Below are positions 55,397 to 63,916 of a stretch of DNA of 64,000 nt, piece by piece (position 1 is the first letter of the stretch; every line of letters starts with the position of its first letter). The stretch is from DASQBT01 sp049578545. Lineage in GTDB: Bacteria > Pseudomonadota > Gammaproteobacteria > Burkholderiales > Thiobacillaceae. Made by a program: the position numbers and the translations under genes. The DNA lies in assembly GCA_049578545.1 (NCBI GenBank), contig JBAUMF010000027.1, positions 124,001 through 188,000 on the forward strand, given 5' to 3'. The notes under the pieces are model-generated. The model was not told the DNA's origin and made no database searches. It saw only the letters and a list, made by a program, of their open reading frames with translations.

Positions 55397-55412
55397 ATGA
55401 GGTGCGGAGATT

Positions 55413-56531
55413 ATGGCGCAATACATCCATGAACTGCCGGACTGGCCGGACTTTCGCTGGGACCACAAGGCCCTGGCGGAGCCTTTGGCGTCGGTCCGGC
55501 ACCGGCAGGGGCGGCTGATCGGGCGTATGGAGGGCCTCGGATTCGCCCTGCGCGGTGAGGCCCTGCTTTCGACCCTGACCGAGGATGTCATCAAGTCCAG
55601 CGAAATCGAAGGCGAGGTGCTGGACCGGGATCAGGTGCGTTCCTCGATTGCCCGGCGGCTAGGGATGGACATCGGTGCGCTAACGCCGGCCGACCGCAAC
55701 GTCGAAGGCGTCGTCGAAATGATGCTCGATGCGACCCAGAACTTTACCAAGACGCTCAACGAGGAGCGCCTCTGCGGCTGGCATGCGGCGCTGTTTCCGA
55801 CCGGGTGGAGCGGTCTGCACAGGATCGCAGTCGGGAAATGGCGCGACGACAAGAGCGGGCCGATGCAGGTTGTCTCGGGCGCGACGGGCCATGAACGTGT
55901 TCATTACGAGGCCCCTTCTGCCACGCGCGTGCCCGCCGAAATGCACCGGTTCTTCGGCTGGTTCAATGGCGCAGACGGAATCGATGCGGTGCTCAAGGCG
56001 GGCCTCGCGCATTTGTGGTTCGTCACCATTCACCCGTTCGATGATGGTAACGGGCGCATTGCGCGCGCAATCGCCGATATGCAGCTTGCGCGCTCGGAAG
56101 CCAGCCCGCAGCGCTTCTACAGCATGTCAGCCCAAATCCGGCTGGAGCGCAAAGCCTATTACGACATCATAGAGCAGACCCAGAAGGGCGATCTCGACAT
56201 CACCGCCTGGCTTGTATGGTTTCTGGATTGTCTCGGCCGCGCGATTGACGGCGCGGAGAACGCGCTTGGCGGCGTTCTCCGCAAGGCGCGCTTCTGGGAA
56301 CAGTACAGAAACGCCGCTCTCAATGAGCGGCAGCGCGATATGGTCAACCGCCTGCTGAACGGCTTTGAAGGCAAGCTGACCTCGTCGAAATGGGCGAAGA
56401 TCGAAAAGTGCTCGTCCGATACGGCGCTGCGCGACATCACGCAATTGATCGAGCTTGGCGTGCTCATGAAAGACGAGGGCGGGGGGCGGAGCACGAGCTA
56501 TTCGCTGGCAACCGATGGGAGGCCGGGATGA
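55413..56531 (+). CDS. Fic family AMP-transferase-like protein with N-terminal DUF4172 and C-terminal winged helix
   Basis: 372 residues. Fic proteins transfer AMP or related groups to target proteins. The catalytic motif HPFDDGNGR begins at His207 and is complete. An inhibitory motif, SSEIEG at 62-67 (S-x-x-x-E-G), lies before the Fic core, placing it in the self-inhibited class II. The N-terminal region starts IHELPDWPDFRWD as in DUF4172 proteins. The last 70 residues form a winged-helix-like DNA-binding part (SSDTALRDITQLIELGVL). Ribosome site GGAG is well placed. It is the first gene inside the island. Confidence 0.93.
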   Translation: MAQYIHELPDWPDFRWDHKALAEPLASVRHRQGRLIGRMEGLGFALRGEALLSTLTEDVIKSSEIEGEVLDRDQVRSSIARRLGMDIGALTPADRNVEGVVEMMLDATQNFTKTLNEERLCGWHAALFPTGWSGLHRIAVGKWRDDKSGPMQVVSGATGHERVHYEAPSATRVPAEMHRFFGWFNGADGIDAVLKAGLAHLWFVTIHPFDDGNGRIARAIADMQLARSEASPQRFYSMSAQIRLERKAYYDIIEQTQKGDLDITAWLVWFLDCLGRAIDGAENALGGVLRKARFWEQYRNAALNERQRDMVNRLLNGFEGKLTSSKWAKIEKCSSDTALRDITQLIELGVLMKDEGGGRSTSYSLATDGRPG

Positions 56532-56767
56532 AATCCCAGATGTGGGACCTGGTAGCGGGCGCACTCTACCCGAGCAAGGCTTATAACCTGCCTTCAGTCT
56601 GTGAGCGCTACGGCGTGGAACCGGGGACCGTCCGAGAGCATTTTCTTGACTTTGCGACCGCCTCTGACCCGCTCGACATTTTCTCCGTGGTCGTTGATGG
56701 GGTTGATGTAGAGGGTGGCTCACCAATCGAGGTCAAACTGGGCACTGGATTTTCACCATCCCTCTGA
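56528..56767 (+). pseudogene. Short ORF coupled to fic, N-terminal remnant resembling AbiJ-NTD proteins
   Basis: ATG 56528 overlaps the fic stop as ATGA. The first 35 residues (MKSQMWDLVAGALYPSKAYN, then LPSVCERYGVEPG) look to me like the start of larger proteins with an AbiJ-type N-terminal domain 3 found with abortive-infection genes; this is from memory. After about residue 40 the text turns to unrelated sequence and stops at 79 residues. I read it as a truncated gene that kept its start. It may still be translated. Confidence 0.55.
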
Positions 56768-56834
56768 CCGGGGAAAGCCGCAGCAAAACTGGATAACACG
56801 GGCATTCCAGCCAAGGGGCTCGTTATGCCGGCAG

Positions 56835-56863
56835 AGTCCGAAAGATTCGGGCTGTTTCGGACT
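56835..56863. other. Hairpin between the fic unit and the small unknown genes
   Basis: Perfect 9-base inverted repeat AGTCCGAAA / TTTCGGACT with an 11-base loop. No proper T run follows, so it may be an inefficient terminator or a protein site. The rest of 56768-57025 shows nothing else I can name. Confidence 0.5.
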
Positions 56864-57025
56864 TTCCCCCTCTCTGTTCGGTTTTTCGGCGCGCGTGTCC
56901 CTATTTCTTCTTCGCGCCTAAAACGGCGATAATTTGATTCCGTATCTTGAATCGAATTGCCGCCGGCGATCTCTTTTGCCTGTATCCAAAATTGTATCTG
57001 CGGAGCGCGGCGACAGAAGGGTGGA

Positions 57026-57244
57026 ATGTTTGGCACGAAGGGAATGACACAGCTCAAGCTCGGTCCGAAGGATGCCGCCTTTGTGCTCCGGGAGGGCGGC
57101 GGGGTGAAGCTGGTATTGCCGCAGAGAGACGGCAACGAAGAGGTTCCGCCGGATGAAGTCGCCCTGGTCGGATTTGCAGCGGCCTTCCGTGATGACCGGG
57201 TGCGCGATCTGCCGGGGCAAATCCTGAGAGAGAAGCAGTACTAG
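57026..57244 (+). CDS. Unknown 72-residue protein
   Basis: ATG 57026 follows AGAAGGGTGGA; ATG 57044 is a poorer alternative because its ribosome site would be too close. Product MFGTKGMTQLKLGPKDAAFV, then LREGGGVKLVLPQ, acidic, no membrane segment. It lies 11 bases before the next gene. No family recognised. Confidence 0.65.
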   Translation: MFGTKGMTQLKLGPKDAAFVLREGGGVKLVLPQRDGNEEVPPDEVALVGFAAAFRDDRVRDLPGQILREKQY

Positions 57245-57255
57245 CGAGGTTGCCA

Positions 57256-57735
57256 ATGCCGCTTCAAGACGAGCGTAACATCCTGCACATCGGTCCGCTG
57301 CCGCGGCCGGGTCATGCCGAGGTGACGCCCGCAATGGCGGATGCCGTGCGTGAGCGCATCATAGCTGCGGGCGGCAAGCTGACGGTTTGGGCGGTTCTGC
57401 ACGACGACCTCTACGATTCGCCGATCTATTCCGACGATGATGACCCCGGAGATGTCGTGCTGTCGCTGCGCGGCATCGCGCTCAACAGCGTGGATGCGGA
57501 ACGCCTCGCTGCCCTTGGCCCCGCGTCGCAATTCAGCCGGTTGATCGTCAAGGGTTACCGGCTGGGACTGAAGGATGATCTTCCGGCCATCATGAATCCT
57601 TTCGCCGACCTCGCCGGCTTCTCCATCAATGACGTGGTCGAAATCCTCTGCGAAATCCCGAAAGGCGGGACAGCCTCCAGGCTCCTGACCGGCTCCGGGC
57701 GGCGAAGCGACGGTCCCTTGCTCTCGCTGCCCTGA
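57256..57735 (+). CDS. Unknown 159-residue protein
   Basis: ATG 57256 follows GAGG (TTG 57250 is the alternative). The product begins MPLQDERNILHIGPLPRP and has an acidic patch YSDDDDPGDVVLSL near residue 55; it ends Ser/Gly/Arg-rich. No signal or membrane segment. Probably co-transcribed with the 72-residue gene. The 192 bases that follow up to 57928 look empty. No family recognised. Confidence 0.7.
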   Translation: MPLQDERNILHIGPLPRPGHAEVTPAMADAVRERIIAAGGKLTVWAVLHDDLYDSPIYSDDDDPGDVVLSLRGIALNSVDAERLAALGPASQFSRLIVKGYRLGLKDDLPAIMNPFADLAGFSINDVVEILCEIPKGGTASRLLTGSGRRSDGPLLSLP

Positions 57736-57927
57736 CCGTCGTGGCGAAAGCTCGCCTGAACGGCCTTCAAACCGGACATTAAAGCGGGCATTGCGATGGG
57801 CTTTACTAGGGCATGGCTAGTTCAGTCGCAATGTCGGCCGGGTGCAGTTCGCCGGCAAAGAAGCGTTCAACGCGGTTCACATATCTGTCTCTTTGCGAGG
57901 TCGCATGAAGAAGTCATTCGCCTGCCC

Positions 57928-60900
57928 TTATTCGGCGTAATACTTGGAGCCGCGATTGTCGAAGGCGGGCCGCGTGCCTTCCAACACATCCACAAGGTAT
58001 TTGTTGATCTGGGGCGATTCAATCGACCCCATTGTGTAGACGACCTGATTGGCGTTTGAGCGGTCGATGAACGCGTGGATAATCTGTTCGGCATCGCAGA
58101 CAACGGCGATGTTCGGGCTGTGGGTGACCATGATAATCTGTCGCCGCTTCTTGACCTCCTTGATGACTGGAATCAGGAGGCGATAAACAGTCTGGCTATC
58201 GAGGTTTTCTTCCGGCTGGTCAACGATGATCGGCTCGTGGCTCCGGTCTACGAGGAGATAGAAGACAAGCAAGAGCGTACCCCGTTCGCCGGGGGATAGA
58301 TGGCTCAAATCCTTGCCATCGAGTTTGAGCGAATATTCCGGCTCCAGATAGGGAAAGGACCAGAGAAAGTCGTATAGCTGTTTGATCTCGACATGCTTGC
58401 GAAGCTGCGCCGCGATGCTAATTTTGCCCTGTTGGGCCGTTCTCATATCAGCTTGTAGGTACTCGGTAATCTTCTCCGCGAACGAGATAGCGTCGTCCGT
58501 GTTGTTGAAATCGTATTCCGCCCGCAGCTCTTCAAGCATCGCGGCACCCTTCTCCTTCCCGCAGAAGGAACCGGCGACGCCATGATTGATGTAGGTGTCG
58601 AAGAAGTCGCGCTGGAAGGTCCGCTCGATGATGTTGCTGTTGAAGGTGAGCTTGAACCCTTCCTTGATGATGACGCTGTTCTCGATCAACTCCTGCACGG
58701 GCGCGAAAAGCTCCTCATAGACCCCCTTGATCGCGCCAATCGTCTCGTGCGTCCTGCGGGCAATGTCCGTCCTTTGCTGCTTGATTGCCTCGATCTCGGC
58801 CGGAAGCTGTTCCGTGACGTATTTGAGCTGCGCTTCAAAGTATTTCAGCGTGTCGGCCCTGTCGGCCCCACCCTCGATCAGAAGCTTTTGCTGCTCCCAT
58901 GTTTTGAGTGCCCCCTGATAAGTCTGATACTGCTTGTTTGGCGCATCCAATTTCTCCTGAAGCGCCTTGATGCGGTCGAGACAGGCGGTCTTTTGGGCGG
59001 GAAGGCTTGTTAGGATGGCCGGAGAGAGCGCTGCGTCGATCTTCTCCTTATCTGCAATCAGCGTATCGCGCCTCTTCGTGAGACTCGCCTTGTCGATCTC
59101 CAGCTTGATGATCGCGTCCCCGCCGAGGGAAAGTTTCTGGAAGTCAGCGGCGGTTTCCTGCTTGAGTCGCCTGAATTCAACCTCGAAGTTATCGAGCTTG
59201 CCTTCCAGCTTCCGCGCCACTGCAACATGCTCCGTGAGTGTCTTTTGCCGGGTCTGATGATCGGTGATCTGGGTTTCAAGGCTCGATAGAGTGCCGCGCT
59301 CTTTGTCGAGTTCCACACCGATACCAGCATAGGCGGCCTGTTGCTCGGGTGTCAGATTGCTCGGCTGGGACACAGCGGCAGGCTTGTTAGCTATATGAGC
59401 TTCCAGCTCCTTCTGCTTGAGTTTGAGTTTGCCATGGAGCTGCGCGGTGTAATTCGGCGTTCCTTTCGCCTCAAGCCGGACCAGGTCCGCACTGAGCTTC
59501 GAGATTTCCTGTCGGTGACTGGCGAGTTGCCGCGCAAGTTCCTCCGTTTTGTACGCGATCAACTCATCGAGCGATTCCTTGCCAAGCCGCTCTGCCTCGG
59601 CGATGTGGGAGAAGATGACTTTACGCAACTCCTGCTGGAACTCGCTCTTTTGGCCCGGCTCCGTCTCCGTGCAAACTTTTTCGAGGTAAGCCTGAGGAAT
59701 GTATCTGACCTGCTCGACATTGTTGATGTCGGGCTTGGCATTAAGGGAGGTGACGGTTTTCGTCCCGTTCTCCCAGACGGTCTCGACTTCGAACTGTTTG
59801 GCGATTTTGCCATTGCGCTCGCAGAACCGTTCCTTGGTCAGGAACGAGAAATATTTCTGATCGCAATGCGTGTTGCCGGCCAGCGCGAGCACGTCGGCAA
59901 GCGCGCTCTTTCCGCTGCCCTTGTTACCGATGATCGCGACCATGTCGAAATTCAGGGGAATCTGGCAGTCGAACCAAACGTCGCTGATGTCCGCGTCGGC
60001 TGTCTTGCGGATGTGGATATGCGAAAGGTAGCGAGTCGTGTTGCCGCGCACCTCTTCCATCTTCGGTGGGATTCGTCCTATATAAACGCGGTCTTCCGGC
60101 TCGTTGATGATCTGGCGCAGGCCGTTGAACGTCGGGTCCGCTTTGATCCAGCAATATTTGTCGGTCGGCTTTGAATGTTGGTCCTTTAGTTTGCCCAGCT
60201 CGTCATTCACATTATGGGAGTCGCTGCCCTTGATGCACGGCTTTCGCTTGCCAAACCACTCCCGGTACTGCTCCTCGGTGAACTTGCTGTCCTTCCACAG
60301 GAAGAAATCGGCCTGCTTCTTGTTCGCCGACCCGAGAATGTCGGCGCCAAAGACAAGTCCCTCCTTGAAGAGCTTGTCCGTCGCCGGGTTGATGGCGTCG
60401 ATGCCGCCGTACTCGTCGTAAGGAATCCAGATTAGGTACTGATCGGCGAATGTTCCGTCGCCGCGGAGCGCATTGCGCACGTCGTTGAAATTGACCGACA
60501 CCTCGTCGCGCAAAAATGCCAGGTCGCCGTAGCGGCTACCGATTGACGCGTTTTTGACTTTGAGGCTCTTGATAAAGGTCTCAAGGTCATCGACCGCTAC
60601 CTCCGGGTTGAAGATGAGATGGAAGTTGATGCGGGCGCCAGACTTGCCTGTCTTGTCGAGGACGATGTTGTTCATCCGGCACTCGACGACCGGAAGCAGT
60701 GTCTTCCCCTTGAGCTTGTCCAGCGCCTCGCGGTAGGGCTTGTTGCCTTCCGTGGCCGCGCCCGGATCGTTCAGGCGGCGCTGAACCTCCTTGAAGCCGG
60801 CGACAGAGAAATAGTCATTGATGCCGACCACGTCGCAGTCGGCGTTACCCAGTTGAATGATGAACTGCTTCCAGTCACCTGCGAACTGGTGAGAGGCCGG

Positions 60901-60969
60901 GCTATGGACGTGCAAATCCCACTTGCGCCACTTTGACCCCTTCGGCCAGCATTTCCCCCCAGTCTGCAT
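57928..60969 (-). CDS. TrlF-type PHP-domain SMC-like ATPase
   Basis: 1013 residues. The N-terminal PHP-like phosphoesterase part opens KWRKWDLHVHSPASH, with the metal-binding His20 and His22, and continues with DCDVVGINDYFSV and CIKGSDSHNVND. A split ABC/SMC ATPase follows: Walker A IIGNKGSGKSALAD near residue 350, a long coiled coil (about 450-770), signature LSPGERGTLL near 888, Walker B PIIVDQPEENLDS near 920 and the H-loop MVTHSPNIAV. This is the architecture called TrlF in annotation pipelines. Such nuclease-ATPase fusions are linked to phage or plasmid defence. It follows a 70-codon ORF with a one-base overlap in an operon with a type III Res gene. Confidence 0.88.
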   Translation of the reverse strand: MQTGGKCWPKGSKWRKWDLHVHSPASHQFAGDWKQFIIQLGNADCDVVGINDYFSVAGFKEVQRRLNDPGAATEGNKPYREALDKLKGKTLLPVVECRMNNIVLDKTGKSGARINFHLIFNPEVAVDDLETFIKSLKVKNASIGSRYGDLAFLRDEVSVNFNDVRNALRGDGTFADQYLIWIPYDEYGGIDAINPATDKLFKEGLVFGADILGSANKKQADFFLWKDSKFTEEQYREWFGKRKPCIKGSDSHNVNDELGKLKDQHSKPTDKYCWIKADPTFNGLRQIINEPEDRVYIGRIPPKMEEVRGNTTRYLSHIHIRKTADADISDVWFDCQIPLNFDMVAIIGNKGSGKSALADVLALAGNTHCDQKYFSFLTKERFCERNGKIAKQFEVETVWENGTKTVTSLNAKPDINNVEQVRYIPQAYLEKVCTETEPGQKSEFQQELRKVIFSHIAEAERLGKESLDELIAYKTEELARQLASHRQEISKLSADLVRLEAKGTPNYTAQLHGKLKLKQKELEAHIANKPAAVSQPSNLTPEQQAAYAGIGVELDKERGTLSSLETQITDHQTRQKTLTEHVAVARKLEGKLDNFEVEFRRLKQETAADFQKLSLGGDAIIKLEIDKASLTKRRDTLIADKEKIDAALSPAILTSLPAQKTACLDRIKALQEKLDAPNKQYQTYQGALKTWEQQKLLIEGGADRADTLKYFEAQLKYVTEQLPAEIEAIKQQRTDIARRTHETIGAIKGVYEELFAPVQELIENSVIIKEGFKLTFNSNIIERTFQRDFFDTYINHGVAGSFCGKEKGAAMLEELRAEYDFNNTDDAISFAEKITEYLQADMRTAQQGKISIAAQLRKHVEIKQLYDFLWSFPYLEPEYSLKLDGKDLSHLSPGERGTLLLVFYLLVDRSHEPIIVDQPEENLDSQTVYRLLIPVIKEVKKRRQIIMVTHSPNIAVVCDAEQIIHAFIDRSNANQVVYTMGSIESPQINKYLVDVLEGTRPAFDNRGSKYYAE

Positions 60970-61181
60970 CAGAAGTTGGCCTCCGCGGCGATAACATCCT
61001 CGGCGTTCTGAAGCAACTCATAAACAGAATGAGGGCGATCCGGGCAGAAATCCTCGAAGATGTCGAGATTGGCATAGCCCTTGTTGGCATCAAGGTCGTC
61101 GATCAGTTTGCGACGTTTCTCGATCAGCTCGCTGAGGAATCTGCTGCTCTGTACGGGGTGTTGCTTAGTCGCTGTCGTCAT
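60969..61181 (-). pseudogene. N-terminal stump of an Hsp90/sacsin-like ATPase
   Basis: 70 residues. The sequence SRFLSELIEKRRKLIDDLDA, then LDIFEDFCPDRPHSVYELLQ and NAEDVIAAEANF resembles the opening of large proteins with an Hsp90-type (HATPase) domain of the sacsin/DUF3883 kind, where ELLQNAEDAGA is motif N with the Mg-binding Asn. Here it ends right after that motif. The stop overlaps the TrlF ATG by one base, so the stump still drives coupled translation. Either the gene lost about a thousand codons by deletion, or the short form is kept on purpose. Confidence 0.7.
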
Positions 61182-61198
61182 CTCGCCTCATCACATTC

Positions 61199-63916
61199 CT
61201 ATGACGTGCCGAACTTCGCGGCCAAGCCGTCAAGGGTCGCACTCCCTGTGATTTGGTCGTGGGGGATAAGCAGATAGGTCCACGGCTTGGCCCCGCCTGC
61301 GTGCTGGGTCGCTGTCTTGCACCATTTGGTGGCCGCTGCCGCCTTCGCCTTGACGATGGCATCTTCCATCTCATTCTTGGCTTTCACCTCGCAGATGAGC
61401 ATCCTGGTCCTGGTCTCGACCACGAAGTCCGGCTCGTAGGCTTCGCCCGAGCGATAGTCGATGCGGAACTGATTGCGTCCGGGCTTGAGCCATTTCTCGA
61501 CGCTGCCATCGCCGTCGATGGTGACGGCAAGGCGACGCTCGGGATCGGTGTCGAACTTTTGCAGCGGGTAGCAGCATTTCTTGAAGCCGCCGAAAACGTG
61601 CTTGCGTGTGTCGGACAGGGGAGCAACCGCCTGCTTAAAGTCCCGGACGCGTTGCCCTTGCGGGACGTTCATGGGCTGCGCTTGCAGCAACATGAAGCCG
61701 CGCGTGACGGTGACTTCATAGTCGTCCTCGCCGAGTGGCGTTTCCCTGTAGTGGTTCATCATCTGTGCGAAGATGAAATCGGCCAGTTGCCGACCGTGGC
61801 GAAGAAGGACGTTCTCGACCTCGGCATCGGCGGCAAGATAGGACTTGATTCGCGCGACCATCTGGCCCGCCAGCTTGTAGAGCAAGGTTGCATGGGCGTC
61901 GTAGTCGATCTCGTTGCGCTCGATCAGAAAGCGGACAAGGTAGTCCTCAGGCCGGGCCTCGCGCGGATCGTCCAGAGCGCGGGCCAGATAGACGCGCGCC
62001 TGGGTGCGCAGGTCTTCGATGATGAGGCCGTCCTCAATCGGACGCATATTGACCGATTCAAGATTGGCAAGGTCGAAATCCTCGAACGTGAACGTCACCT
62101 GTTTCTTGGGCAGGACGACAATCTGCGGAATGGATATCGTGCGGTCGGCAACGGTCTCGGCGACCGTCTCGACGATCTTATCGATGCGCGGCTCCTGAAC
62201 GATGCCTTCCAGCGTTCCCTGGACGGGACGCATAAGCTCCCGCACTTCCGCGGCGATCTGCTTTTGAACGTCCTTGTCCCGCAAGGCATCGGCGCTACCA
62301 AGTTTGCGCTCATAGCGCTTGATAACGTCAAGAGTCATTTCCGCGGCCTTGCCTTCCTCGGCGGTCTTGAAGACGAAGGCAGGTCGTTCTGTTTCGGCAA
62401 AGCCCGGAATTTCCGGTTGTGCGCCGGTCACGATCATTTCGGCGATGGAGGGGGCCACGACCAGCGTGGCCCCGGTTGCGGAAATGTCTCCGCCCTCGCC
62501 AATCTCCACCGTCTTCATGACGATGGAACCGGGTTCGCGGGCCTTGGCAATGATATCGTCGAAGCGTTCGTGAGCGATGACGGTCAGACGGTCAACGGCC
62601 GCAAACTCGTCGTCACCGCCCTTGGACACGCGCTTGCCGAACGGGAGGCGCAGGCCGCGCCCCAATGTCTGCTCGGTCAGGATTTCGGATGCGGAGGCGC
62701 GCAAGGGAACGATGGTATAGAGGTTGGTTACGTCCCAGCCTTCCTTGAGCTTGTTGACGTGGATCACGATCTCGGTGCTGCCGTCCTTTTCGAGCGCCAC
62801 AAGGCGTTGCATCGCTTCTTCGCTTTCCTCGCCCCGCAGGTTGGAGTGAACTTCGGCAACCTTGCCTTTGAATCGGGCCTTGAAAAATTTCTCGGACTCG
62901 ACGAACTCCCGCAGGCGCTTGGCCTCGGTCGTGTCCGCCGCGACGATCAGAATAAACGGCGTGACCTTGGGCGCGCCGGTGGTGCGGTGGTAGCGATCCA
63001 GTTCCACCGCCACATGATCGTGATAGTGAACCGCATCTTCGAGCTTGATCTGCTCAAGCTCCTGTTCGCCAACGGAGCGGGGATCGAAGTCCTTGCGCGT
63101 GGCGACGGCGGGTTCCTTGACGAATCCGTCCGCCATCGCTTGGCCGAGCGTGTAGTTGTAAATTACATTGCGGAACGGAACGGGCCGCGCGCCCACAGTC
63201 TTTGGCGTTGCCGTCAATTCAAGGCCAAGGATCGGCTTCAAGCCATCGATGGCGTTGGCCCCCGCGCTGGCGCGATAGCGGTGCGCCTCGTCCATCAGCA
63301 AGACAAGATCATCGAGGCGGGAGAGATAAGCGTAATAGCTCTCGCCGATGGTTTCTTGCAGCCGCTTCATACGCGGCTTGCCGCGCGGGCTTTCTTCCTT
63401 GTTGATCTTATCGACGTTGAAGATGTTGATATGAACGTCCGAACCGAATAGGTCGGATGAACGGCCCCCCTCGAACCGGACGCCGATGCCGCTTTCGTAG
63501 TTGTCGCCGGTGACGATCAGCGGTGGGTTGGCGGCAAACTCGGCGATGCCCTTGAAGACGTATTTCGGGCTTTCCGGCGAGAAGTCGGAAATCAGCTTTT
63601 CATAGATCGTCTTATTCGGCGCGAGCACGAAGAAGTGGCGGCTCTTGCCCGTCAGGTAGAGATAGGAAATGAACGCGCCCATGAGGCGCGTCTTGCCGAC
63701 TCCGGTCGCCAGCGAGAAGCACAACGATGGGAAATCATGCTCGAACGCCTCGACACTCGGATAGGTATCGCGGATCGCGGCAAGCGTGGCGTCGGGATCG
63801 GCATCTTTTGAGAGGTCGATCCGGCCCAACACGTCGGCAAGGATTTCCAGCGAGTCAGACTGGGGCTTGCGCAGTGAAAGACGCTGGCTGATAGTGCGGA
63901 CGTTGCGGTCGATCAC
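61199..63916 (-). CDS. res: Type III restriction-modification system, Res subunit
   Basis: 905 residues, GTG start at 63916 overlapping the upstream stop (GTGA). Superfamily-2 helicase motifs: Walker A LATGVGKTR with Lys75, DEAH box LMDEAHRY near 212, LELTATPK, and motif VI TEQTLGRGLRLPFG near 430. The C-terminal PD-(D/E)xK nuclease is visible as YEPDFVVET and LICEVKAK near 828-845. Res cuts DNA together with the Mod methyltransferase, whose gene should be the one cut by the window edge. Length is typical. Confidence 0.93.
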   Translation of the reverse strand: MIDRNVRTISQRLSLRKPQSDSLEILADVLGRIDLSKDADPDATLAAIRDTYPSVEAFEHDFPSLCFSLATGVGKTRLMGAFISYLYLTGKSRHFFVLAPNKTIYEKLISDFSPESPKYVFKGIAEFAANPPLIVTGDNYESGIGVRFEGGRSSDLFGSDVHINIFNVDKINKEESPRGKPRMKRLQETIGESYYAYLSRLDDLVLLMDEAHRYRASAGANAIDGLKPILGLELTATPKTVGARPVPFRNVIYNYTLGQAMADGFVKEPAVATRKDFDPRSVGEQELEQIKLEDAVHYHDHVAVELDRYHRTTGAPKVTPFILIVAADTTEAKRLREFVESEKFFKARFKGKVAEVHSNLRGEESEEAMQRLVALEKDGSTEIVIHVNKLKEGWDVTNLYTIVPLRASASEILTEQTLGRGLRLPFGKRVSKGGDDEFAAVDRLTVIAHERFDDIIAKAREPGSIVMKTVEIGEGGDISATGATLVVAPSIAEMIVTGAQPEIPGFAETERPAFVFKTAEEGKAAEMTLDVIKRYERKLGSADALRDKDVQKQIAAEVRELMRPVQGTLEGIVQEPRIDKIVETVAETVADRTISIPQIVVLPKKQVTFTFEDFDLANLESVNMRPIEDGLIIEDLRTQARVYLARALDDPREARPEDYLVRFLIERNEIDYDAHATLLYKLAGQMVARIKSYLAADAEVENVLLRHGRQLADFIFAQMMNHYRETPLGEDDYEVTVTRGFMLLQAQPMNVPQGQRVRDFKQAVAPLSDTRKHVFGGFKKCCYPLQKFDTDPERRLAVTIDGDGSVEKWLKPGRNQFRIDYRSGEAYEPDFVVETRTRMLICEVKAKNEMEDAIVKAKAAAATKWCKTATQHAGGAKPWTYLLIPHDQITGSATLDGLAAKFGTS

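Noticed and set aside
61253..63451. 732-codon open frame on the plus strand opposite res
   Set aside because: It is a shadow of the GC-rich res gene; the translation has no recognisable domain, while the minus strand has complete helicase and nuclease motifs.
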